NCBI RefSeq assembly: GCF_900177425.1
Contig: NZ_LT840184.1
Span: 2,246,508 to 2,310,507 of the forward strand
Direction: 5' to 3'
Source: Paenibacillus uliginis N3/975
Lineage (GTDB): Bacteria; Bacillota; Bacilli; Paenibacillales; Paenibacillaceae
DNA: 64,000 bases
Below the pieces are notes generated by a model that was not told the origin of the DNA, searched no databases, and was given only the letters and a program-made list of their open reading frames with translations. This document shows, piece by piece, positions 42,252 to 50,956 of this stretch (the stretch's first letter is position 1; each line of letters starts with the position of its first letter). Made by a program: the position numbers and the translations under genes.

Positions 42252-43529
42252 ATGCAAACAGAACTGCTTCATCCTGCGGACCAAATATTAATGATGATGG
42301 AACGAATTTATGACTATGGAATGACTACCACATCCGGTGGTAATTTATCTATTAAAGATGAGAACGGCGACATATGGATTACACCAGCGGGAGTAGACAA
42401 GGGTGCATTAACACGAAATGATATCGTTTGTGTCAAAGGTGATGGTACTGTGGTTGGTCATCATAAACCATCAAGTGAGTACCCCTTCCACCGTTTGATT
42501 TACAGTACACGTCCCGACCTGAAAGCTGTAGTTCATGCGCATCCGCCGGCGTTGGTTTCATTCAGTATTGTAAGGAAAATTCCGAATACGAAGCTTCTTC
42601 CGAACGAGGAGCTAATTGTTGGTGATGTGGGGATGGCGGAATATGCACTGCCTGGGAGCGAAAAGCTCGGTGAGAATATTGCGGCTGTTTTTGCTAAAGG
42701 ACTTAACAGCGTCATGCTTGAGAATCATGGAGTGGTTGTCGGAGGGAACAATCTGTTTGAGGCTTTTCGTGCCTTTGAGACGTTGGAGTACTGCGCAAGG
42801 CTAGAAATTAACGCCAATCGGATCGGCAAACCGATTACACTTCAGTCTGTAAACCGTGACAAGCCGCGGCTGTTGCTAGAGGAATTACAGGCAGAGCCTT
42901 ACACAACTGAAGAACGGGAAGTACGCAGAGAAATGTGCAAACTGATCTCAAGAGCGTATGACCAGAGATTGTTTACAAGTACACAAGGAACGTTCTCACA
43001 GCGCCTGTCTGATGGCTCTTTCGTAATTACCCCTTACGGTGATGACCGTAAGTATTTGCAGCCCGGTGATTTGGTCCGTGTTAAAGAGGGGAAGCACGAA
43101 GCCGGCAAGATGCCGAGCCGTTCCGTCCAGTTCCACGAGCTCATTTATCAGACTCAACCGCATGTGGAATCGATTATTATTGCCCACCCGCCGAATATCA
43201 TGGCGTTCGCCGTAACAGATACGGGATTTGATTCAAGGACGATTCCGGAAAGCTATATTCTGCTCAGGGATATGCCAAAGCTTCCGTTTGGGATGGTTGT
43301 GCATCAGGCCGAAGAAGCAGCAGCACGTTTCAAGAAGAATACACCACTCGCCATTGCCGAGAACGACTGTATTATCGTCACGGGTTCCTCATTGCTGAAT
43401 GCTTTTGACCGGCTTGAAGTGGCTGAATACAGCGCCAAGGCCTTCATAGATACCTTTATTCTAGGTCCGGTTCAACATATCGATGATTCAAAAATCGAAG
43501 ATCTTAAAGAAGCTTTTAACCTGGACTAG
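42252..43529 (+). CDS. Tandem class II aldolase/adducin domain protein
   Basis: About 425 aa with two class II aldolase folds in tandem. Domain 1 (about 5-205) has the complete zinc and catalytic set: TSGGNLSI, KPSSEYPFH (acid Glu), VVHAHPP (two His) and ENHGVVVGG (third His). Domain 2 (about 215-420) keeps the fold but not the ligands: STQGTFSQRL, MPSRSVQFHEL (no Glu), IIIAHPPN (one His) and ENDCIIVTG (Asp-Cys for His-Gly). Domain 2 is therefore probably structural. Likely cleaves a deoxyhexulose-1-phosphate such as L-fuculose- or L-rhamnulose-1-P, inferred from the next gene. ATG chosen 8 bp after CGGAGG. Confidence 0.82.
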   Translation: MQTELLHPADQILMMMERIYDYGMTTTSGGNLSIKDENGDIWITPAGVDKGALTRNDIVCVKGDGTVVGHHKPSSEYPFHRLIYSTRPDLKAVVHAHPPALVSFSIVRKIPNTKLLPNEELIVGDVGMAEYALPGSEKLGENIAAVFAKGLNSVMLENHGVVVGGNNLFEAFRAFETLEYCARLEINANRIGKPITLQSVNRDKPRLLLEELQAEPYTTEEREVRREMCKLISRAYDQRLFTSTQGTFSQRLSDGSFVITPYGDDRKYLQPGDLVRVKEGKHEAGKMPSRSVQFHELIYQTQPHVESIIIAHPPNIMAFAVTDTGFDSRTIPESYILLRDMPKLPFGMVVHQAEEAAARFKKNTPLAIAENDCIIVTGSSLLNAFDRLEVAEYSAKAFIDTFILGPVQHIDDSKIEDLKEAFNLD

Positions 43530-43568
43530 ACATTATTTCATCATAAACAATAAACCTCCTCACATTTG

Positions 43569-43613
43569 TGCCCGTTTATATTTGAATATAAGCTATTCAA
43601 ATATAAACGGGCA
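43569..43613. promoter_or_regulatory. 20-bp perfect inverted repeat, candidate regulator site
   Basis: TGCCCGTTTATATTTGAATA pairs perfectly with its complement after TAAGC. No T-run follows, so it need not be a terminator. It holds two opposed CGTTTATAT units, and a third stands at 43666. Confidence 0.5.
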
Positions 43614-43665
43614 TGTTATTATGTTATCAATACACTGAAAACGGTGCCAACTTATTAAGGATTTC

Positions 43666-43686
43666 CGTTTATATCTAAATTAAACG
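43666..43686. promoter_or_regulatory. Third CGTTTATAT site before rhaEW
   Basis: CGTTTA-N9-TAAACG, 22 bp before the rhaEW ATG, repeating the half-sites of the upstream inverted repeat. A repressor here, such as the DeoR-type protein encoded at 45993, would block transcription or initiation. Confidence 0.45.
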
Positions 43687-43707
43687 TATTCGGGGGGAGA
43701 TTATTTC

Positions 43708-45777
43708 ATGGTTCAAAGCTTGTGGGACAAATCAAAGGCAGATCAGGCAAAAGACACGTTAGATGAACTCGTTTATCGTTCCAATATGATTGGAACAGAC
43801 CGCCTGGTGTGCAACTGGGGCGGAGGTAACACCTCCAGCAAAACCACGGTGAAGGATTTCCGTGGACGTGATGTTGAAGTCATGTACGTCAAGGGAAGCG
43901 GGTCAGATCTGGCTTCGATGAAAGCAGGTAATTTTACTGGATTGCGAATGGATGACATTAAACCGCTATTCGAGCGTGATTCCATGCCAGATGAAGAAAT
44001 GGTAGCTTACCTGGCTCACTGCATGATCGATGCCAAACATCCAAGAGCCTCAATCGAAACCCTGCTGCATGCATTTCTTCCATTTAAACATGTGGATCAC
44101 ACACATCCCGACGCCATCATCAGTCTCTGCTGCGCCGATAACGGTATAAAACTGGCCAAAGAAATTTTTGGCGACAGGTTTGTATGGGTTCCTTATGTAA
44201 GACCGGGCTTTACATTATCTAAGATGATTGCTGAAGGTGTTCTGGCCAACCCCAATGCTGAGCTTGTTCTGATGGAGAAACATGGACTTGTGACATGGGG
44301 CGATACCTCAGAAGAATGTTATGCCCAGACGATCAAAATCATTAGTGAAGCCGAAGCCTTTATTGAAGCAAAATTTGAGCAGGAACAATTGTTTGGTGGT
44401 GTGAAGCATAACCCGCTGCCAGCCGAAGTTCGCCGCCGAATTGCTGCAGAGGTAATGCCTACGATCCGTGGTGCAGTAAGTGACGTTAAGAAAATGATTC
44501 TGTCTTTTGATGATGAGGACGACGTACTGGCTTTTGTTGGTGGGAAAAAATCTTCCGAGCTCTCTCAGGTTGGTGCAGCTTGCCCGGATCATCTGGTACA
44601 TACCAAAATGGTTCCTCTTTTCATTGACTGGACACCTGATGCGGATGATATTGAAGGGCTCAAAGCTAAACTTATTGAAGGTATCTCATCATATAAAAAA
44701 CAATATGAAGACTATTTCAACCGGAACAAGCACGAAGGCGATGTCATGTTCGAAGCTGCTCCACGTGTCATACTGATTCCGGGAGTGGGTATGGTTAACT
44801 CTGGCAAGAGCTGGTCGAACTCAAAAGTGAGCGGAGCATTGTATCACCGGGCGATTGCAGTTATGCGTGGTGCAACAGCTCTTGGTGATTTCGTGTCCCT
44901 CAGCGAGAACGAGTCTTATAATGTGGAGTACTGGCCGCTGGAGCTGTATAAACTGACACTTGCTCCGAAGGAAGCTGAATTCTCACGTCAGATTGCTTTT
45001 ATTACTGGCGGAGCAGGCGGAATCGGGAGTGAAACGGCAAGACGACTCGTATCTGAAGGGGCCCATGTGGTGCTTGCGGACCTGAACCTCGAAGGAGCAG
45101 AGAAGGTAGCCGGAGATATAAACGAGAAATACGGAGAAAATCGGGCGATTGCCGTTAAAATGGATGTAACGGACGAAGATGCGGTTTACGCAGCATATCA
45201 AGCTTCCTCTATTTTATACGGTGGTGTCGATATCATTGTTAACAATGCGGGACTGGCAACATCAAGTCCTTTCGAGGAAACATCATTGAAAGAATGGAAT
45301 CTAAATATGAACGTGCTCGGAACAGGATATTTCCTGGTAGCGCGTGAAGCATTCAAAATCATGAGGCAGCAAAGTATCGGTGGCAGCATGGTGTTTGTGG
45401 GTTCGAAAAACTCCGTGTATGCCGGAAAGAATGCATCCGCATATAGCTCTGCAAAAGCACTGGAAGCGCATTTGGCTCGATGCATTGCATCCGAGGGTGG
45501 TCAGTACGGGATTCGTGTCAACACGGTTCTTCCGGACGCGATCCTTCAAGGATCTGCGATATGGAATTCCAATTGGCGTAATGAACGGGCAGCGGCCTAT
45601 GGTATTGAACCGGATGAGCTTGAAGAATATTACCGCAAACGTACAACGCTGCTTGTAAATATTTATCCAAGAGATATTGCTGAAGGAATTGCGTTCTTCG
45701 CATCATCCCGATCTGAGAAAACGACAGGCTGCATGCTTACGATTGACGGTGGAGTACCGGCGGCATTTACCCGGTAG
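43708..45777 (+). CDS. rhaEW: Bifunctional rhamnulose-1-P aldolase / lactaldehyde dehydrogenase
   Basis: 689 aa. The N-terminal class II aldolase (about 1-400) has NWGGGNTSSKTT, DHTHPDAIISL (two metal His) and EKHGLVTWGDT (third His). The C-terminal SDR domain (about 425-689) has FITGGAGGIGSETARRL, NNAGLATSSP and YSSAKALEAH (Tyr-x-x-x-Lys). This is the RhaEW (YuxG) fusion: it cleaves L-rhamnulose-1-P (and possibly L-fuculose-1-P) to DHAP and L-lactaldehyde, and the SDR half oxidises lactaldehyde to L-lactate. A GGGGGG-rich site precedes ATG. Confidence 0.92.
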   Translation: MVQSLWDKSKADQAKDTLDELVYRSNMIGTDRLVCNWGGGNTSSKTTVKDFRGRDVEVMYVKGSGSDLASMKAGNFTGLRMDDIKPLFERDSMPDEEMVAYLAHCMIDAKHPRASIETLLHAFLPFKHVDHTHPDAIISLCCADNGIKLAKEIFGDRFVWVPYVRPGFTLSKMIAEGVLANPNAELVLMEKHGLVTWGDTSEECYAQTIKIISEAEAFIEAKFEQEQLFGGVKHNPLPAEVRRRIAAEVMPTIRGAVSDVKKMILSFDDEDDVLAFVGGKKSSELSQVGAACPDHLVHTKMVPLFIDWTPDADDIEGLKAKLIEGISSYKKQYEDYFNRNKHEGDVMFEAAPRVILIPGVGMVNSGKSWSNSKVSGALYHRAIAVMRGATALGDFVSLSENESYNVEYWPLELYKLTLAPKEAEFSRQIAFITGGAGGIGSETARRLVSEGAHVVLADLNLEGAEKVAGDINEKYGENRAIAVKMDVTDEDAVYAAYQASSILYGGVDIIVNNAGLATSSPFEETSLKEWNLNMNVLGTGYFLVAREAFKIMRQQSIGGSMVFVGSKNSVYAGKNASAYSSAKALEAHLARCIASEGGQYGIRVNTVLPDAILQGSAIWNSNWRNERAAAYGIEPDELEEYYRKRTTLLVNIYPRDIAEGIAFFASSRSEKTTGCMLTIDGGVPAAFTR

Positions 45778-45812
45778 TAGTTGAAGAGTATTCATATTGT
45801 AGGAAAGCCGCC

Positions 45813-45941
45813 GTGTTTGAGAAAAAAGGACTTTTGTATTCATTTCCCGAATTGGTTAAGATGGCTGAAGTAGCTTCGGCGTTCAGATGTTTTATCGACC
45901 CGGATGATGATAAGTTCTTAGCTGATCTTTTACTCATTTAG
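45813..45941 (+). pseudogene. Remnant of rhamnulokinase (rhaB)
   Basis: 43 codons (to TAG at 45941) read FEKKGLLYSFPELVKMAEVA, then AFRCFIDPDDDKFLA. This lines up with the intact kinase encoded at 60032: GYTFGDLVELAEGAQHFRSF and FIDPDDLRFMN, an internal segment near residue 330-370. The rest of the kinase is missing on both sides. It suggests an ancestral rhaB copy between rhaEW and rhaR that was deleted. Confidence 0.7.
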
Positions 45942-45992
45942 TCGAATCATAGATTTGACTCATAAAATACAACAGTAAGGATGAAGTGATTT

Positions 45993-46769
45993 ATGTTGGT
46001 TGCAGAACGTTATGAGAAGATTGTACAGTTGGTCAATGAAAGAGGAAGTATCCGGGTTACCGAGCTGAGTCAGCTTTGCGGGGTAACGGAGGAAACCATC
46101 CGCCGAGATTTGGACCGGTTAGAAGATTCGGGACGTCTTCGCCGTTCCCATGGTGGCGCGGTTAGTGTTAAAGATCAACCCATTCCTTGGCGTTCTCAAC
46201 CCGAAATCCCTTTTACAGAACGTGAAATTATGCATGCCGAGGAGAAGCAACGAATCGCAGAGGAAGCGGTAAAGCTCATCGAGCCGAATCAGCGGATCTT
46301 GTTGGATGCAAGCTCCACAGCATGGTATATGGCGAGGCTTATTCCCGATTTTCCACTAACGGTACTGACCAATTCGATCAAGGCAGCGGCTGAGCTAGGC
46401 GGAAAAGAGAAGATTGAAGTCATCTCTACCGGTGGAATCATGGCTCATCGCTCCTTATCTTTTGTAGGCCCGTTAGCTGAGCGCTCTTTGGAATCCTATC
46501 ACGTGGATAAAGCTTTTCTTTCCTTTAAGGGAGTTCATTTGGAGAGAGGACTAAGCGAATCCAATGAGCTTCAGGCTAGAATTAAACATAAAATGATTGG
46601 AATGGCAGATCAGGTGATCCTGCTAGCGGATGCAAGCAAATTCGGTATTCAGGCGTTTACACAGGTCGCAGACTTGCAGCGCGTTGATACGATTATTACT
46701 GACAGACGTCTGCCTGCACATGATGCATCGCCTTTTACGGACCTCGGAATCCATATCATTTCAGTGTAA
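45993..46769 (+). CDS. DeoR/GlpR family regulator, candidate RhaR
   Basis: 258 aa. N-terminal winged helix (VTELSQLCGVTEETIRRDLDRLE, GRLRRSHGGAV) and a DeoR C-terminal sensor domain (LLDASSTAWYMARLI; ISTGGIMAHRSLSFVGPLAE; LLADASKFG). DeoR proteins of this type sense sugar phosphates. Position behind rhaEW suggests a repressor of the deoxysugar genes responding to rhamnulose- or fuculose-1-phosphate. AAGGATGAAGTGA before ATG. The upstream kinase remnant leaves 51 bp of gap. Confidence 0.85.
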   Translation: MLVAERYEKIVQLVNERGSIRVTELSQLCGVTEETIRRDLDRLEDSGRLRRSHGGAVSVKDQPIPWRSQPEIPFTEREIMHAEEKQRIAEEAVKLIEPNQRILLDASSTAWYMARLIPDFPLTVLTNSIKAAAELGGKEKIEVISTGGIMAHRSLSFVGPLAERSLESYHVDKAFLSFKGVHLERGLSESNELQARIKHKMIGMADQVILLADASKFGIQAFTQVADLQRVDTIITDRRLPAHDASPFTDLGIHIISV

Positions 46770-46777
46770 ACCACATT

Positions 46778-46799
46778 CCCCCGATCTCGGGGGTTTTTT
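46778..46799 (+). terminator. Terminator after DeoR-type regulator
   Basis: CCCCCGA-TC-TCGGGGG plus six T. Confidence 0.85.
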
Positions 46800-46811
46800 A
46801 AAAGATAATGA

Positions 46812-46825
46812 TGTAAACGTTAACA
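46812..46825. promoter_or_regulatory. cre site (CcpA) before lutABC
   Basis: TGTAAACGTTAACA fits the cre consensus TGWAANCGNTNWCA at every position. It is 87 bp before the lutA start; a TACAAT box lies at 46883. Confidence 0.65.
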
Positions 46826-46911
46826 GAAACGAAAGCCACCCTGATGGGGAAGGTGAATCCGTTTCTTCTTGTAAATAGAGACTACAATTTGAGTGGTAAG
46901 CGGGGTGCACA

Positions 46912-47640
46912 ATGAAAATATCCTTATTTGTAACATGCTTAAGCGATGCATTATTCCCACGGGTATCCGAAGCGATGGTCCGGCTGCTTGCCCGTTACGG
47001 CGTCAAACTGGAGTTTCCTGATGTACAGACGTGCTGCGGGCAACCTGCCTACAACAGTGGCTATTGGGATGAAGCCCGGACAAGCGCGAAGACCATTCTG
47101 GATGCCTTTGAAGACAGCGACTTTGTCGTTTCACCTTCGGGCTCCTGTACTTATATGGTTCATCATTATCCGAACTTGTTTAAAAGTGACCCAGTTTATT
47201 TGAAAAAGGCTGAAGATTTACAAAAGAAAACGTATGAATTCTCGCAGTTTCTCGTCAAAGTACTCGGCGTAACAGACATTGGCGCTACTTTCCCGGGCAA
47301 GGTGACATATCATCCATCCTGTCACGGCAGCCGGCTACTTGGTGTAAAGGACGAACCGATGGAACTTTTGAAGCAGGTGAAGGGTCTGGAGTTCGTACCG
47401 CTGCCATTTGCTGAGGACTGCTGTGGCTTCGGTGGAACGTTCGCAGTCAAAATGGCGGACATTTCAGGAGCCATGGTTACCGAGAAAGTGGATCATGTTA
47501 TTGAGACCGAGGCATCGGTACTTGTGGGTCTTGATATGGCCTGTTTAATGAATATAGCCGGGAACCTCCGTTACCGAGGGGAGAAGGTCAAAGTAATGCA
47601 TTTAGCTGAGCTTCTACATGAAGGGGTGAAGGGGGCATGA
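46912..47640 (+). CDS. lutA: L-lactate utilization protein LutA
   Basis: 242 aa, (Fe-S)-binding CCG-domain protein. Two CCG motifs: QTCCGQPAYNSG (about residue 42) and EDCCGFGGTFAVK (about residue 168), with CHGSR between. With LutB and LutC it forms the L-lactate oxidation complex that feeds electrons to the menaquinone pool. Its stop overlaps the lutB start by 4 bp. A cre site precedes the operon. Confidence 0.93.
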   Translation: MKISLFVTCLSDALFPRVSEAMVRLLARYGVKLEFPDVQTCCGQPAYNSGYWDEARTSAKTILDAFEDSDFVVSPSGSCTYMVHHYPNLFKSDPVYLKKAEDLQKKTYEFSQFLVKVLGVTDIGATFPGKVTYHPSCHGSRLLGVKDEPMELLKQVKGLEFVPLPFAEDCCGFGGTFAVKMADISGAMVTEKVDHVIETEASVLVGLDMACLMNIAGNLRYRGEKVKVMHLAELLHEGVKGA

Positions 47641-49148
47641 ATACGTCTGAATTGAAAAAAATGAGCGTGAACCAGCGCTCCCGACTGGCACTCAATAACG
47701 ATTTTCTCCGTAGCGCGGTTCGTTTTACGACGGAGCGGTTGCGGAGTGGGAAACTGCAAGCCTCTGCTGATCATGGAAACTGGGATACGTGGCGGGAACG
47801 GGGAAGACAAATCCGGCTGCATACGATAGCTAATTTGGATTATTACTTAAATTTATTTGTCGATAATGCCCGTGCCAACGGAGTGCATGTTCATTTTGCC
47901 GATACAGCAGAGGAAGCGGTGGACATATCTCTTCAGATTGCCCAGCGAAAATCGGCTAAATCGGTAGTGAAATCAAAATCAATGGTTTCCGAGGAGCTGC
48001 ACTTGAACAAAGCTTTGGAATCCATCGGCGTTGAAGCGGTAGAAACGGATCTAGGCGAATATATCATTCAGCTTGCGGATGAAACACCCTCACATATTAT
48101 TATCCCTGCGATTCACAAGAACCGTTATCAGATCGCAGATCTGTTATCCAAGGAGGCTGGAGAGACGCTTCCGCCGGATACATCGATTCTGGCTGGATTT
48201 GTGAGGAACAAACTAAGAGAGAAATTTCTGGATGCCGACATCGGTATGACTGGATGTAATTTTGCCATTGCCGAAACGGGGTCCATGGTCCTGTTCGAGA
48301 ATGAGGGCAACGCCCGCATGGTGACGACGCTTCCGAAGACACAGATTACGTTAATGGGAATGGAACGAATTATTCCTTCATGGTCTGATCTTGAAGTGAT
48401 GGCGACACTGCTGCCGCGTTCAGCAACCGGTCAGAAGCTGACAGTTTACATGTCGGGCATTACTGGACCTCGGAGAGAACATGATGGTGATGGGCCGGAA
48501 GAAATGCATATCATTATTATCGACAATGGCCGATCACTACAGCTTGGCGATCCGGAGTTCCAGGAGCTGCTGAACTGCATCCGCTGTGGCGCTTGCCTTA
48601 ACGCTTGTCCGGTCTATAGGCAGATCGGTGGCCACGCTTATGGTGGTACATACAGCGGTCCGATTGGAGCTGTTCTTACGCCTGCCCTGAAGAAGAATGT
48701 AGCGGAGTGGGACGATATCGCTAATGCTTCAAGCTTATGCGGTGCTTGTTATGAAGCTTGTCCAGTGAAAATTCCGCTGCATGACATGCTTGTATCCTTG
48801 CGCCGGCGCAAGATAGAAGCCGGACGAGGGAATAAGGCTGAGGGTGTGGGGATGAAGGGCTTTGCAGCCGTGATGGGGAATTCCAAGCGCTATCGCTCCG
48901 TGATCCGGATCGGAAAGCTCGGACAGAAGCTGGTGGCCCGTGGCGGTGAAATCCGTACGAAAGTCGGTCCGTTAAAAGGATGGAACTCATACCGTGTTAC
49001 ACCAAGCCTACCTAAGGAATCGTTCCGTGACAGATGGCCGACTCTTGAGCAGGAAATTATCCAAGGGGTCAGGGAAATGGATTACGAAATAGAGAACAGG
49101 TTGAAGCAGATCATGAACGACCGAAAGAAGGGCGGGGAGACATCATGA
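47637..49148 (+). CDS. lutB: L-lactate utilization iron-sulfur protein LutB
   Basis: 503 aa. The LUD domain spans about 60-300 (VKSKSMVSEELHLNKALE; GMTGCNFAIAETGSMVL). Two 4Fe-4S clusters follow: CIRCGACLNACPVYR (about 318-332) and CGACYEACPVKIP (about 369-381). The C-terminal DUF3390-type tail is basic. Middle subunit of the LutABC complex. ATG overlaps lutA, stop overlaps lutC, so all three are coupled. Confidence 0.93.
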   Translation: MNTSELKKMSVNQRSRLALNNDFLRSAVRFTTERLRSGKLQASADHGNWDTWRERGRQIRLHTIANLDYYLNLFVDNARANGVHVHFADTAEEAVDISLQIAQRKSAKSVVKSKSMVSEELHLNKALESIGVEAVETDLGEYIIQLADETPSHIIIPAIHKNRYQIADLLSKEAGETLPPDTSILAGFVRNKLREKFLDADIGMTGCNFAIAETGSMVLFENEGNARMVTTLPKTQITLMGMERIIPSWSDLEVMATLLPRSATGQKLTVYMSGITGPRREHDGDGPEEMHIIIIDNGRSLQLGDPEFQELLNCIRCGACLNACPVYRQIGGHAYGGTYSGPIGAVLTPALKKNVAEWDDIANASSLCGACYEACPVKIPLHDMLVSLRRRKIEAGRGNKAEGVGMKGFAAVMGNSKRYRSVIRIGKLGQKLVARGGEIRTKVGPLKGWNSYRVTPSLPKESFRDRWPTLEQEIIQGVREMDYEIENRLKQIMNDRKKGGETS

Positions 49149-49882
49149 GCAAACAGCAAAGTGATCAAGAGTGGCTTGCACAACTGGAAGCACAGTCCAG
49201 AAAAAAACAGGAATCATTTATGAAAGGTATTGCCGCCAAGCTGAACAGACCTCGTGTACGGGAAAAACCTGATCATCCCTATAGAGGGGCTCCGGATTTC
49301 TGGAATGAATTCAACTGGTCTCTGGATAACCGGATTCATCAGTTCACAATGAATTTTGAAGCTGCGGGTGGGCATGTCGTTCATCTGTCCAATATGGAGC
49401 AAGTTAAACAGTTTATCACAGAAAAAGCAAGAGAGATGAGTGCAGGAAGGATTCTGCGGCAAAATCAGGAAATGCTCGATCAACTTGATCTGGGGAGCGC
49501 TCTCCCTAATACGGATATTGCGGTCTGGAATGAGAATCGTGAAACCGATTGGCGTTCAAAGGCGGCTGAAGCTGATTTTGGAATCGTTCTCGCGGATTAT
49601 GCGGCTGCCTATACGGGCTCTATGGTTGTATTGTCCTCGAAGGATAAAGGCCGAGCGGTCAGCTTGCTACCGACGGTCCTAATTGCCATTATACCTGTGG
49701 AGCGCCTTAAGACGCGGCTTGGAGAGATACTGGTGAATTTCGACATGGATGGAAGGGGAAATCTTCCGGCAGGCATTCATTTTATCTCAGGACCGAGCAG
49801 GTCGGCTGATATTGAGAACGATCTGACCATCGGGGTTCATGGACCGGGTATTGTGTACGCACTCATTGTGGATCATATGTAA
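49145..49882 (+). CDS. lutC: L-lactate utilization protein LutC
   Basis: 245 aa LUD-domain protein. The fold is seen in GIVLADYAAAYTGSMVVLSSKDKGRAVSLLPTVLIAIIP and the end HFISGPSRSADIENDLTIGVHGPG, the LutC/YkgG signature. No cysteine clusters. It overlaps lutB by 4 bp. Third part of lactate oxidation; Bacillus lutABC mutants cannot grow on L-lactate. Confidence 0.93.
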   Translation: MSKQQSDQEWLAQLEAQSRKKQESFMKGIAAKLNRPRVREKPDHPYRGAPDFWNEFNWSLDNRIHQFTMNFEAAGGHVVHLSNMEQVKQFITEKAREMSAGRILRQNQEMLDQLDLGSALPNTDIAVWNENRETDWRSKAAEADFGIVLADYAAAYTGSMVVLSSKDKGRAVSLLPTVLIAIIPVERLKTRLGEILVNFDMDGRGNLPAGIHFISGPSRSADIENDLTIGVHGPGIVYALIVDHM

Positions 49883-49928
49883 ACAGAATGAATAATTAAG
49901 ATTGCCGTTAACCGTTTTTTATTTGTGA

Positions 49929-49979
49929 AAGCCCCTTTCTTTACCCTGCAATGTTCAGGTGTGAGAAAGGGGCTTTTTT
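49929..49979 (+). terminator. Terminator of lutABC
   Basis: AAGCCCCTTTCT and AGAAAGGGGCTTTTTT. Confidence 0.88.
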
Positions 49980-50018
49980 ATGAAAAGAAAGCGAAATGTC
50001 AGATCAATTAGAGCAGGG

Positions 50019-50873
50019 TCACTTGCCGTGTCGCGTCAGTTTGGCGAGTTCATCCCACTGCTCTTCAGTTACTTCAGCCAGTTCATTAAACTGACCGGCG
50101 CCTTGAAGCCATTCACCGCCATCTATCGTAATAACGTCACCATTTATGTATCCGGCGTAGTCTGAAATAAGATAAGCAGCAAGATTGCTGAGCTCTTCTT
50201 TATCTCCCACGCGTGCGAGCGGGATGCGGTCAATCATCTTTTGCTCAAATTCCGGAGTAGGAGACAGTCTGGACCAAGCTCCTTCTGTTGGAAACGGACC
50301 GGGTGCAATTGCCACCTGGCGAATGCCGTAAGGTGCCCATTCTACAGCGAGAGAACGGGTTAATGCCAATACTCCGGCTTTTGCAGCCGCCGAAGGGACA
50401 ACATAACCGGATCCTGTAGAGGCATAGGTTGTGACGATATTTAACATCGTTCCGGAGATCCCTTGCTCAATCCATCGTTTGCCAACTTCCAACGTAGTGT
50501 AAAATGTGCCGTGAAGCACGATGTTGAGCACGGCATCCACTGCTCTGGGAGAGAGGCGTTCCGTAGGACTGATGAAATTGCCAGCTGCGTTATTGACCAG
50601 CACGTCGATGCCCCCGTAATGCTGTTCTACCTCTTCCACCAGTTCATGCACCTGGGCTGGATCACGAACATCGCAGCTCTTGAAATACACGGCATGCCCG
50701 TAACTGCTCATTTCCTCTGCAGCCGCCTTCAGTACGTCTTCACGGCGCCCACAAATGGCGAGCTTCGCACCCAGCTTCAGAAATTTCTCCCCCATGGCCT
50801 TTCCCAACCCTGTAGCCCCACCTGTAATCAGCACAACCTTGTCCCTTAACAAATCCTTAGCAAATGGACCCAT
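50019..50873 (-). CDS. fadH: SDR oxidoreductase, 2,4-dienoyl-CoA reductase type
   Basis: 284 aa. NAD(P) loop ITGGATGLGKAMG (about 17-29), NNAAGNFISP (about 93), the diverged catalytic region TTYASTGSGYVVPSAAAKAGV, where the Tyr position of YxxxK is replaced by Ser-Ala-Ala-Ala-Lys as in peroxisomal/YkuF-type dienoyl-CoA reductases, and APGPFPTEGAW. This replacement is typical of that subfamily. It likely reduces 2,4-dienoyl-CoA in unsaturated fatty-acid breakdown. Ends 136 bp from lutC, on the opposite strand. Confidence 0.82.
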   Translation of the reverse strand: MGPFAKDLLRDKVVLITGGATGLGKAMGEKFLKLGAKLAICGRREDVLKAAAEEMSSYGHAVYFKSCDVRDPAQVHELVEEVEQHYGGIDVLVNNAAGNFISPTERLSPRAVDAVLNIVLHGTFYTTLEVGKRWIEQGISGTMLNIVTTYASTGSGYVVPSAAAKAGVLALTRSLAVEWAPYGIRQVAIAPGPFPTEGAWSRLSPTPEFEQKMIDRIPLARVGDKEELSNLAAYLISDYAGYINGDVITIDGGEWLQGAGQFNELAEVTEEQWDELAKLTRHGK

Positions 50874-50956
50874 TGCTCCACACTCCTTCAGATCTGGTTA
50901 AATTGCCAAAATACCGATATATCCGAGCGTAACATGTAAAAGTATGGAATGGAATA

